Source of the DNA: JAIVGZ01 sp964552205
GTDB taxonomy: Bacteria > Pseudomonadota > Gammaproteobacteria > Natronospirales > JAIVGZ01
Assembly: GCA_964552205.1 (NCBI GenBank)
Contig: CAZKFT010000040.1
Coordinates: forward strand, 1 to 16,390
Length of the DNA stretch: 16,390 nt
Direction of reading: 5' to 3'
The translations under genes and the position numbers were made by a program. Positions 5,445 through 13,666 of this stretch are shown piece after piece. The notes under the pieces are model-generated. The model had not been told where the DNA came from. It was given only the letters and a program-made list of their open reading frames with translations, and did no database searches. The stretch's first letter is position 1; every line of letters starts with the position of its first letter.

Positions 5445-6357
5445 ATGTCCACTTTTCTATGGGTCCTATTAGGATTCGCGGTACTGACGGTTTTCATGGG
5501 CGCCAAGGTGGTGCCCCAGGGTAATTGAGTACACGGTTGAACGCTTCGGTCGCTACCTGCGCACCCTGAAGCCCGGCCTGCACATCATCATCCCGTACAT
5601 CGACCGCATCGGCCGGCGCATCAACCGCATGGAGCAGGTGCTCGATGTGCCGTCACAGGATGTCATCACCAAGGACAACGCAGTGGTGCGTGTGGACGCG
5701 GTGGTGTTCTACCAGATCATGGAAGCGGCGAAAGCGGCCTACGAGGTCTCCGACCTCGAGTCGGCCATGCTCAACCTGACCATGACCAACATCCGTACCG
5801 TGCTCGGCTCCATGGACCTCGACGAGTCGCTTTCCAAGCGTGATGAAATCAACACACGCCTGCTTGTGGTCGTAGACGACGCCACCACACCCTGGGGTGT
5901 GAAGGTCACGCGTATCGAGATCAAGGACATCAGTCCGCCGAACAACCTGGTCGAAGCGATGGCACGGCAGATGACCGCCGAGCGTCAGAAGCGCGCCAAC
6001 ATCCTTGAGGCCGAGGGCTTCCGTGCTGCGGAAATTCTGAAAGCGGAAGGTGAGAAGCAGGCGGCGGTGCTTGAAGCGGAAGGTCGTCTGGAAGCGGCGC
6101 AGCGAGATGCTCAGGCGCGGGAGCGTCTGGCGGAAGCCGAAGCGAATGCCACGCGCATGGTGTCGGAAGCGATTGCCAAGGGCGACATCCAGGCCATCAA
6201 CTACTTCGTGGCCACCAAGTATGTGGAGTCGCTGAAGTTCATGGCCACCTCGCAGAACCACAAGGTGGTGTTCCTGCCGCTTGAGGCGAGCAACATCCTG
6301 GGCAGCATCGGTGGTATCGGCGAACTCGCCAAAACCATCATGAAAGACAAGGGGTAG
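5445..6357 (+). CDS. SPFH/stomatin-family protein (QmcA-like), frameshifted
   Basis: Read across one frameshift this is a 303-aa SPFH (band 7) protein, the usual length for QmcA-like members. Residues 1-20 are a membrane anchor. The SPFH domain includes EYTVERFGRYLRTLKPGLHI, VLDVPSQDVITKDNAVVRVD and VVFYQIMEAAKAAYEV. A long Ala/Glu coiled coil follows (ILEAEGFRAAEILKAEGEKQ and onward) and then a C-terminal LPLEASNILGSIGGIGEL. As sequenced, the frame from ATG 5445 ends at TGA 5526-5528 after residue 27; the rest continues in the next frame from GAG 5527. Removing one T of AATTGAG gives the expected PQGN-EYTVERFGR. The first good start after the shift is ATG 5629, which would lack the anchor. 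Such proteins form oligomeric membrane scaffolds with NfeD partners, and nfeD follows. Either a sequencing error or a fresh mutation is likely. Confidence 0.85.
5523..5529 (+). other. Frameshift site in the SPFH gene
   Basis: AAT-TGA-G: the initial frame meets TGA here. Dropping one T restores an uninterrupted family-conserved sequence on both sides. A programmed +1 shift of the RF2 kind would need tRNA-Asn to slip from AAU to AUU, which pairs poorly, so I favour an indel or sequencing error. Confidence 0.75.
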
Positions 6358-6360
6358 CTT

Positions 6361-6786
6361 ATGGACTTCTGGCAATGGGGTGTCGGTGCGCTGCTTCTGC
6401 TGATTGCAGAGATGTTGTTGCCGGGGTTCTACCTCTTATGGCTGGGTGTGGCAGCCGTGGTTGTCGCCGTATTCACATTACTGTGGCCGGGTATGCCGCT
6501 GGAGTTGCAGATTCTGGTGTTTGCGGTGGTGTCGGTGGCGAGCATCTTTGCCTGGCGCGCCTGGCGCACCAAGAACCCTGAGGTGTCCGACCAGCCCAAT
6601 CTGAATGAGCGGGCCAACCACTACATCGGCAAGACCTATACCCTGGATGCGGCCATCGAGAATGGTGTCGGCAAGGTGCGCTTAGGTGACACGGTGTGGA
6701 AGGTGGAAGGACCGGAACTGCCGCAGGGCGCCAAAGTGAAAGTCATCGGCGTAGACGGCATGACATTAAAGGTCGAAGCGGCTTAG
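6361..6786 (+). CDS. NfeD family membrane protein (YbbJ-like)
   Basis: A 141-aa short NfeD protein. Hydrophobic helices span about residues 5-45 (LLLLIAEMLLPGFYLLWLGV and a following Val/Ala-rich segment) and 51-68; the C-terminal 60 residues (IGKTYTLDAAIENGVGKVRL, then VKVIGVDGMTLKVE) form the small OB-fold typical of the family. It starts three bases after the SPFH stop, with a G-rich ribosome site (AAGGGG) inside the upstream gene's end. NfeD proteins pair with SPFH proteins as membrane scaffolds; long NfeD proteins also carry a Clp-fold protease. Here that protease is a separate gene on the opposite arm. The stop codon TAG (6784-6786) is part of a REP foot, TTAGGAGC. Confidence 0.9.
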   Translation: MDFWQWGVGALLLLIAEMLLPGFYLLWLGVAAVVVAVFTLLWPGMPLELQILVFAVVSVASIFAWRAWRTKNPEVSDQPNLNERANHYIGKTYTLDAAIENGVGKVRLGDTVWKVEGPELPQGAKVKVIGVDGMTLKVEAA

Positions 6787-6826
6787 GAGCGGTGCTTCGC
6801 ACCGCGAATATGATGAGACCTCAGTG
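6784..6826. repeat. REP copy E with extended flank
   Basis: AGGAGCGGTGCTTCGCACCGC forms arms GCGGTGC and GCACCGC with a TTC loop, directly after the nfeD coding sequence and overlapping its stop codon. Bases 6802-6826 repeat the flank of the copy at 2606-2630 in inverted orientation. Together with the copy at 6865-6889 it fills the gap between two convergent genes and could end transcripts from both sides. Confidence 0.65.
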
Positions 6827-6864
6827 CCTGAACGGAGGTGACTGACGGCCCACCGCTGTACCAG

Positions 6865-6889
6865 TCGCGGCGCAAAGCGCCGCTCCTAC
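6865..6889. repeat. REP copy F
   Basis: TCGCGGCGCAAAGCGCCGC followed by TCCTAC has perfect arms GCGGCGC and GCGCCGC; on the minus strand the foot reads GTAGGAGC. It lies six bases before the stop codon of the CHAT gene, in opposite orientation to copy E. Confidence 0.7.
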
Positions 6890-6894
6890 AAGCA

Positions 6895-9800
6895 TTAGGG
6901 TTTCCCGAATACCTGGAAGCCGGCCCAGGCTTCACCCTTGGCGTATTCATTGTCGAGCGCGATCATCTGGCGCTGCGCATTCGCCAGCGCCGTGAAGTAA
7001 TCGTCCCCTTCCCTGAGGCGTTCGTAGAAGTTCGTCATCAAAGTGAGGGTGGCGCCGTCGTTCACCTGCCATAGCGACGCCACCACGGTTGGCACACGCG
7101 CATGTGCGAACGCCCGCGCCATGGTCGCCACCTCTAACCCACTGCGCCCCAGCCCGGTGTCGCAGGCCGATAACACAACCAAATCCGTCTCTCCCAGCGG
7201 CAGCATCTGGATATCCACCACATCCAGTCGTTCACCGTTACCCATCACCAGATAACTGGCTTCCGGTCGTTCGTAATCCAATATGCCGTGGGTCGCGATA
7301 TGCACCACACGCGCCTGCTCGGCACCACGGCTGAACGCAGCGACGGTTGCCTGGTTACCGGTCAACACGCTGGACTCGCCGCGCGTTCGTGCTTGGACGA
7401 TGTCCGCTTCTTGTCGCGCACCGGGCAGCGTACCATCCGGGTCACCCACTATGAGTGCTGCATCCAAGAGCGAGGGCTGATGACGAAGCACCAGCGCGAG
7501 GTGGTACATGGACGGCAACACACCCAGCGTCATCTGCTCGATGGCGAACTGGTTGGTCTGGCGGTCTTTGAGCACCGAGAACGGCAAGTAGTACAGCGCG
7601 CCCACGGGAACGACAAAGACCTGCGAACGATTTCCAAGCGCGATGCGCGCCGGTCGGATGAGCGTGTCGTATAGCCAAGTGATATCGGATTCGTACTGCT
7701 CTTCCGGCGAGAGGTGAACCCCGGCAAGACGCAAACCGGTCCGACGACCAGCGCGCACCTCATAGTCCGGCAACGCGCGGGCACTGGCGGTGAGGTGATG
7801 CGAGACACGGCGTGCGGTCTCGTTCAGGCGCTCACGGTCCACCTCCACGGTCACCATCTGCGTGCCGTCGCGGGTTACGACCTGGATGTGCAAGGCGTTG
7901 GCGTCGGGGATGTACTGCAAAACCGCCTGATCCGGTGCCAACTCGCGATTCACCGCCGCCAACTCTCGCGGATCCAGTGTGAGCATCTGGAACAGCCCGA
8001 AATTCTCGCGCTCCAGTCTCGCCAGCAGACGCGCGCGCTCACGCTGGCTGTCCTGGAGTTGTTGTCGCAGTTGCGTGGCTTGTTCCGGGCTCAGGCGCTC
8101 GGCGCGATCGCCTGCGCTCGGTGGAGTCACCGCATCCGCCATCCCGACACGGCGTTCCAGCGCATCCTGCGTGCGGGATTCGGAACGCAGTCGGGTCACG
8201 ATTTGTGCGGTGGTGGAGTTACCGGAAACGCCGTCCAGCAGAATCTCACCCTGTTCGCGCAATTGCCAGGTGTCGTGATCGTTGAAGGCAAGGTCCGGCT
8301 GATGGTTGTCGATCAACAGCGAGGCACCGCCTCCCCCACTCCGGTAGATGAGCAAGCCACGATCGGTACCGGCATAGACATTGCCATTGGCGTCCGTGGC
8401 GACGGCGTGGACCGTACGACCACCATACTGTCCGATGACCTGGTCGTCGGGTAGCAATTGGTTCAGCCGCGCTGGATACAACCATTGATCGTTGTTCAAC
8501 ATCACGATGCCGCCGGCAGACGGGAACAGCCAACGTCCCTCCTCCAGTCTGGCGCCACGCCGACCTAGCCAGAGCTGCGGATGCTCGGCACGCAGGCGCA
8601 GATACGACGGGACCTCAAGCCGTGCGAGAGGTGCAAACTGTCCGTCGCGATGCCGAACAAAGCCCGCGACTGTGCCGGCAATGGCGGTGCGTTCATCCAA
8701 CGGCGTGTACCCAGTGATGAACCAGTGCGTGCCGCCGAAGCGCTCGCGGTCCACCATCTCGAATCGATCGCCGGTAAACCGCAGGAGGCCACCGGCCAAA
8801 GACACGCCCTGCCAGTTGTTGTGGTTGTTATCCGAGGCGACCACCCAGATTTCGCCTGTCACGGTCTCAATCACCCGTGAGATCATCTGACTACGCGAAG
8901 GGAAGCGTTCCGCATCAGTGAAGTAGTTGTAGGTCTGAAGTTCCTCGCCTTCGCGCCAGCGAAACACCGAAGAACCTGCGGCTACCCAGATACTGCCATC
9001 ACGCGCCACCGTGATGTTGCGTACCGGTCCCCGCATCCACGACGCCGGCGTCTCGTGGTTGGCCAAAAACAAATGTTGCGGGCGTGTCGAACCACGCTCG
9101 AAGCGCACGATGTTGTCACCGTCGTTGGTGATGAGCGCCCCATCCTGCGCCAATGCAAGGTGGGTTGCGCGCACCGACCTGACCGAGTCCGGCATCAACT
9201 CCGGGTCCGCATGGTTCACAAACAGCAGACGGTTCCCGGCTGCAATCCAGGTCACACCCAGTTCATCGTCTGTCAACAGGTCATGTACCCGCCCCACATC
9301 TGCGAGCGTCACGCGGCTGGGTTCAAATCCGTACACGGCCTCGTTCGTCGCGAACCAGATGCCACTGGTATCGGACGCGGTCACCCTCGGGCCCACGACC
9401 AGCCCGGCGCGTTGTTCACGCAACGGCAGTTCCATCATGCTCATGCGCCAGTCGCGGAAGAAGGACACGCCGGTGTCCGTCATCACGGCCGGTACTTCGC
9501 CGATGCCTTCCACGCGGATGCGGGCCAGGCCGTACACAGCCCGCTCGCTGCGCACTTCACCCTGGATGGGAATCTCCGTACCGGAACCCAGGTTCGCTGT
9601 CGATACAGCAGTGACACGGTTGTTGCGCAAGAGCAGGAATGCGTCCTCTTGTGGGTCGAAGAGCACGCCGTCCACAGCGCTGCGCGACAGCGTGTGCCAG
9701 CGGGCTTCGCGCCGTGTGTGAGCCCCTTGAACGGTGCGTACCGAGATGACCGTGTCGTAAGCCAGCAGGTCACCAAGCTCACGACGGGCACGACCCTCCA

Positions 9801-12800
9801 CCGGAATCATCGCCAGCAACTCGTCGCGCTCCGCCCGCACCGCCATCGGATTGCTCGCAGCAAGTTTCAGGAAGTGAACAAACCGTTCCTGCTTGTCTTC
9901 GGCGACCAGGTCCCGAAAATCCAGAAGCACATCCTGCAAGGACAACCGCGGGAATCGCGCCATGCCATCCAGTACGCTGATATCCACCTGCAACACGGAA
10001 TGGCCGTCGGCTGGCGACCCTGCGGCGTTCATCGCAGTGCCATCCCACAGTCGCAAGCCGGCCGATGTGCCTATCCACAACTCCTCGCCCGCGGCAGCCA
10101 ATGTCTGAATACGGGACGAGGGCAAGCCATCACGCGGTGTACGCCACTCGCGTACGCGGTCGGTGTAGTCATCAGCGATGGCGAACAACCCATCCTCCGA
10201 ACCTACCCATAAGGTACCGTCCGCTGTTTCGGCGAGTGCGGTGACACTTGCGCGTGCATCACGCGCGGGCGGCGTGCTGGGTTGCACGAAGGTACCGGGT
10301 CGCGGATCGAAGGCGAACCAGGACCAATGACCGTCGCGTAGCACCGACAGGCCCGCTGCGGTTCCGACCACGACATCACCGTTGGCGCGCACCAACATGG
10401 CGCGCTTTTCCGATTCGCGCAGGGTCGCAGGCAACAAGCTGTCGTTGGCATACCGACGCCAGTAACCCGCATTGCCCATGGCATGTCTTACAAACCAAGG
10501 GGCCTCCATGCGTTCCGGGGACTGCACCGGTCGTTGCAGTGCCTGGCGCGCAGCGCGGTTGCCCTCCTCTGCCGCCGTCAACAACCAGCGCTGGTACTGG
10601 CTCCAGCGTCCGTAATCGTCATCACTGACGCCGTATGGACGGGTGGCAACAATAAGGTCCTGCCACAACATGATGGATGGCACAACGCGTGCAATCTGCT
10701 CCCGACTGGCGTCACGATCCTGACCGTCCGCAATCAAGGACTCCAGTAGGTCTTTGGCATCGCTCGCGTGGGAACTGCGCAGGGAACGGTTGACGACCAT
10801 GTGACGGGCCAGCGCCAACCGGTCCTCACCTTGTACGAGCCGGTCGTATGCGGGATCCGGCGACGGCAGGTCCGGCATGCGGCCATCGCGCATGACGCGC
10901 TCCATCTCGCGGACATTGGCCATCATGCCCTGGAAGGCGCGGGTCACTTCCAGAGAGATTCGCGCCTGGTTTTCAGGGTCGCTGGTGGTGACTTGTTGGA
11001 TTTCCCCATCTTCGTCATAGGTAACGAAGAGCGTGCCAGTGCCGGCTGCATCAATGCGGATGGGTCGTCCAGCATCGTTGTAGGCAACCTTGATCTCTGG
11101 CGCGTCGCTACTGCGCGCCGCCATGATGCGCCCGTCCACATAGTCCCATTCGCTGTAACGCCCTGCCGAATTCTCAACGCGCACGATATGCCCATCGTCG
11201 TTGTACTGCGCACGAATCCACGCGCCACCTTGCGACGCCTCGATGAGCTTGCCCTGGATGCGCTCGTGCACACGACGCAGGACTGTGCCGTCCGGGGACA
11301 CGATATCCACCGTGGGATGCGCTTGGTCTGGAATCACATGGACGCGCTTGCGATCGCTCGACAACACATCACGCCGTGCGGTCTCGTACCAACCGACGTA
11401 CAGGTCGCTGGGCGAAATGGCGGTCTGCCGTTGATAGTTGCCCTCGTAACGGCGCACGCCATCCCCAAGGTCACCGAATGCGCGGGCCTCATAGCCGCGA
11501 ACCCCGGAAGTCTCCTCGACGCCCAGTGCGCGCGCTTCATGCAGCAACGCCAATGCCACCACAGAGCTTCCGCCCCACATGACATGTTTGTGCATGAGAT
11601 CTGCGAGATTGGAACGGTCTCTTGGCGAACGCGCCAGGCACTCGTATCCGAAGCGCCAAGCCCGATACCCCAGCTCGGCGGTATGGTTGGCGACCAGATC
11701 ATGGAAGCGCGTGCAATCACGGGTCAGACGAGCCGCTTGAAGCGCATGGTCGCCAGCCGCAGGCTTGTCTTCCCGCGCGGTGTCGATACGGCGCATCGCA
11801 TCATGGAAGGACGAGCGCATACCACCCTCGTCCAGGAATCGCTGCATCACCATGGCCGCCTCATCCAGCACGGGCCTTTCCAGGGTCGTATGGCGGGTAA
11901 CTTCAGCGACGGTTCGCCCGAACAACTGCTCTGCGACGGCACGTTGTGCGGGCGGGGCCTGTTGCAAGGCGGTGAGCGCTTCGCGGGCGGCAGCAATGGC
12001 GCCAGGCCAGTCTCTCTCAGCGGTGTACACCGCCACCAATCCTTCCCAGGGCATGGCTGAGCCGCGATCGTGAGCAATGGCGCGGCGCCAGATGGCGAGC
12101 TTGGCGTCACGAGTCTCCGCCAGTGCGGCCAGTTCACGCCACGCCGCGGATTGCGTCGGAAACTGCTGCACGAGGGCGTCCAGTCCGCTTGGCTGCCACT
12201 CGCGCAATCGGGCATACGCCCAAGCGTTTTCCGAAGACAGGGCGAACGCATCGAGTAGTACCCGTGCAGCCTCTTCCGTGCGGCCATCGGCTGCCAGTGC
12301 GGCAGCGTACTCGCGGTGCATCCAGGCCGACTCCGGCAACGCTGCTACCGCACGCGCCATCCATTCCCGGCGCTGCGTCGTGCGCTGCAAGGTAGACAAC
12401 GCGGTCGAACCTGCATGCCAAGCGGCTTCATCGAAGGGCAGGTCCACCAATTCCATGCGCTCCAGCGTGTCCAACACGGTGGAGGCCCGCTCGCCCGACT
12501 GGTAGGCCTGAAGCAGATATTCCCAATACACGGCACGGTCCGGGCGCAGTTCGATCGCGCGCTCGAGATGATCTGCTGCCTGATCATATCGCCGTTCGGC
12601 AATTTCAACACGACCTAGCTCATAGTGCAGACTCGCATTCTCAGGATGCGTTGCCAGCGCGTCGGCGATGACCCGGCGGGCCTCGCCCTGATTGCCTTCA
12701 GCGCGTAACGAACCCGCCCAGACTTCTGCGAAGCGGACATTAGCGGTGCGCCCGTGATAGCCACGGGTGTAGGCCTCCATCAGCGTGCGTGCGTCGTCCA

Positions 12801-13608
12801 GGCGGTCGGTACGCGCATAAGCAAGCACGAGGGGATCGGTGTTGGTGTAGTACGGGTTGGCGCGTATCGCGCGCTCTACCAGCGGCGCCGCCTCCTCGAA
12901 TCGTTGTAGGGTGTTGTAAGCGAAGACCACACGCATCATCGCTCGCGTGTCAGAAGGCGCGCGTTGCAGCCATGCGAGACCGTGCAGGACAGAATCGTGA
13001 TGTTCCCACTGGCCGGCCGATAGATACGCCCCCAGATACTCCGCTGCCGGGGTGTCCGCTGCGATGGTGCCGTCGGCGAGGGCTTGCGCGACGCGGTCGC
13101 GGTTGGCAGCACTGCTGGTCGGCGTGCCAATGAGTGCCCACACCAGCTGGAATGTGTCCGGGTAATCAGCAATACCCCGAACTAAAATGCGTGTTGCCAG
13201 CTGTTGCAGGCCTACTGACTGCGCCGAAGCCTGCACCTCCCAGAGGAAGTACGGATTCGCGTTCCCCTGCAGAGCACGTTCTGCAAAGCGGTCGACGACT
13301 TGTTGGTGTCGGCCCTGTCGTCGAAGCAAGCGAACCTCAGCATAGTCGACCACTTGCGCATGCAGTGGTGTGTCGCGAATGGCGGCCAAGCGGTCGCCGA
13401 GGGTGTCTCGCTCGAGATGAATGGACACCCAGGCCTGGACCGCGTCGGGGTCGGGGTCTGAGGAGTTGAGGTTGCGCTCCAGCGCGGTGAGCGCGCGATC
13501 CGGATTCCCGGACCAGAACGCATCCACCCAGGGCGTATTGGCGTGAATAGGCGCGGAGAACGCGAGTGCTGCCGCGAGCAGGAGTCCTGTAACGGGTAGT
13601 GGCTTCAT
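6895..13608 (-). CDS. Giant secreted TPR / YD-repeat / beta-propeller / CHAT protease
   Basis: A single frame of 2,237 residues. Residues 1-23 are a Sec signal peptide (MKPLPVTGLLLAAALAFSAP, then IHA); no lipobox Cys. About 30-650 are TPR-like helical repeats (clear at 327-360, HYELGRVEIAERRYDQAADH). Four YD repeats begin at Tyr802, 823, 843 and 864. About 1065-1760 carries Reg_prop-type propeller blades such as LWVGSEDGLF (Trp1134) and LWIGTSAGLRLWDG (Trp1178). A coiled coil lies near 1837-1870. The C-terminal 350 residues are a CHAT domain, a caspase-like cysteine peptidase fold, with catalytic His2107 (HIATHG) and Cys2149 (SACDTG), ending in the family-typical WAGFQVFG. ATG 13608 is chosen over GTG 13635 because it starts a clean signal peptide. 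It stands alone, divergent from the dehydrogenase. Likely a periplasmic or surface sensor-protease; substrate unknown. Confidence 0.92.
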   Translation of the reverse strand: MKPLPVTGLLLAAALAFSAPIHANTPWVDAFWSGNPDRALTALERNLNSSDPDPDAVQAWVSIHLERDTLGDRLAAIRDTPLHAQVVDYAEVRLLRRQGRHQQVVDRFAERALQGNANPYFLWEVQASAQSVGLQQLATRILVRGIADYPDTFQLVWALIGTPTSSAANRDRVAQALADGTIAADTPAAEYLGAYLSAGQWEHHDSVLHGLAWLQRAPSDTRAMMRVVFAYNTLQRFEEAAPLVERAIRANPYYTNTDPLVLAYARTDRLDDARTLMEAYTRGYHGRTANVRFAEVWAGSLRAEGNQGEARRVIADALATHPENASLHYELGRVEIAERRYDQAADHLERAIELRPDRAVYWEYLLQAYQSGERASTVLDTLERMELVDLPFDEAAWHAGSTALSTLQRTTQRREWMARAVAALPESAWMHREYAAALAADGRTEEAARVLLDAFALSSENAWAYARLREWQPSGLDALVQQFPTQSAAWRELAALAETRDAKLAIWRRAIAHDRGSAMPWEGLVAVYTAERDWPGAIAAAREALTALQQAPPAQRAVAEQLFGRTVAEVTRHTTLERPVLDEAAMVMQRFLDEGGMRSSFHDAMRRIDTAREDKPAAGDHALQAARLTRDCTRFHDLVANHTAELGYRAWRFGYECLARSPRDRSNLADLMHKHVMWGGSSVVALALLHEARALGVEETSGVRGYEARAFGDLGDGVRRYEGNYQRQTAISPSDLYVGWYETARRDVLSSDRKRVHVIPDQAHPTVDIVSPDGTVLRRVHERIQGKLIEASQGGAWIRAQYNDDGHIVRVENSAGRYSEWDYVDGRIMAARSSDAPEIKVAYNDAGRPIRIDAAGTGTLFVTYDEDGEIQQVTTSDPENQARISLEVTRAFQGMMANVREMERVMRDGRMPDLPSPDPAYDRLVQGEDRLALARHMVVNRSLRSSHASDAKDLLESLIADGQDRDASREQIARVVPSIMLWQDLIVATRPYGVSDDDYGRWSQYQRWLLTAAEEGNRAARQALQRPVQSPERMEAPWFVRHAMGNAGYWRRYANDSLLPATLRESEKRAMLVRANGDVVVGTAAGLSVLRDGHWSWFAFDPRPGTFVQPSTPPARDARASVTALAETADGTLWVGSEDGLFAIADDYTDRVREWRTPRDGLPSSRIQTLAAAGEELWIGTSAGLRLWDGTAMNAAGSPADGHSVLQVDISVLDGMARFPRLSLQDVLLDFRDLVAEDKQERFVHFLKLAASNPMAVRAERDELLAMIPVEGRARRELGDLLAYDTVISVRTVQGAHTRREARWHTLSRSAVDGVLFDPQEDAFLLLRNNRVTAVSTANLGSGTEIPIQGEVRSERAVYGLARIRVEGIGEVPAVMTDTGVSFFRDWRMSMMELPLREQRAGLVVGPRVTASDTSGIWFATNEAVYGFEPSRVTLADVGRVHDLLTDDELGVTWIAAGNRLLFVNHADPELMPDSVRSVRATHLALAQDGALITNDGDNIVRFERGSTRPQHLFLANHETPASWMRGPVRNITVARDGSIWVAAGSSVFRWREGEELQTYNYFTDAERFPSRSQMISRVIETVTGEIWVVASDNNHNNWQGVSLAGGLLRFTGDRFEMVDRERFGGTHWFITGYTPLDERTAIAGTVAGFVRHRDGQFAPLARLEVPSYLRLRAEHPQLWLGRRGARLEEGRWLFPSAGGIVMLNNDQWLYPARLNQLLPDDQVIGQYGGRTVHAVATDANGNVYAGTDRGLLIYRSGGGGASLLIDNHQPDLAFNDHDTWQLREQGEILLDGVSGNSTTAQIVTRLRSESRTQDALERRVGMADAVTPPSAGDRAERLSPEQATQLRQQLQDSQRERARLLARLERENFGLFQMLTLDPRELAAVNRELAPDQAVLQYIPDANALHIQVVTRDGTQMVTVEVDRERLNETARRVSHHLTASARALPDYEVRAGRRTGLRLAGVHLSPEEQYESDITWLYDTLIRPARIALGNRSQVFVVPVGALYYLPFSVLKDRQTNQFAIEQMTLGVLPSMYHLALVLRHQPSLLDAALIVGDPDGTLPGARQEADIVQARTRGESSVLTGNQATVAAFSRGAEQARVVHIATHGILDYERPEASYLVMGNGERLDVVDIQMLPLGETDLVVLSACDTGLGRSGLEVATMARAFAHARVPTVVASLWQVNDGATLTLMTNFYERLREGDDYFTALANAQRQMIALDNEYAKGEAWAGFQVFGKP

Positions 13609-13653
13609 GCCTGTGTGACGAATGAGCTGCAACACTGTCAGGCATCATAGCGA

Positions 13654-13659
13654 TACAAT
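13654..13659 (+). promoter_or_regulatory. -10 box of a leaderless dehydrogenase transcript
   Basis: TACAAT is followed by seven bases (CAGGCCA) and the ATG at 13667, and no Shine-Dalgarno fits. The arrangement mirrors the antitoxin gene (TATAAT-CAGGGG-ATG). No convincing -35. On the opposite strand TATGAT (complement of 13644-13649) may be the -10 of the CHAT gene. Confidence 0.45.
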
Positions 13660-13666
13660 CAGGCCA

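Noticed and set aside
5517..5532. RF2-style programmed +1 frameshift in the SPFH gene
   Set aside because: The codon before UGA is AAU, whose tRNA would pair poorly after slipping to AUU; there is no CUU-type slippery codon. An indel explains it more simply.
5653..6375. 240-codon minus-strand frame across the SPFH gene
   Set aside because: Antisense shadow; the plus strand carries recognisable SPFH motifs and coiled coil.
9055..10212. 385-codon plus-strand frame, and 10768-12060 (430 codons), opposite the giant CHAT gene
   Set aside because: Both lie antisense to a continuous frame with domain evidence; their composition is typical of the GC-rich antisense frame.
13609..13635. GTG start nine codons upstream for the CHAT protein
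   Set aside because: It would put a charged segment before a clean signal peptide and has no ribosome site.
13622..13666. Upstream ATG extending the dehydrogenase by 15 residues
   Set aside because: It would place the -10-like TACAAT inside the coding region and adds residues unlike the family's N-terminus.
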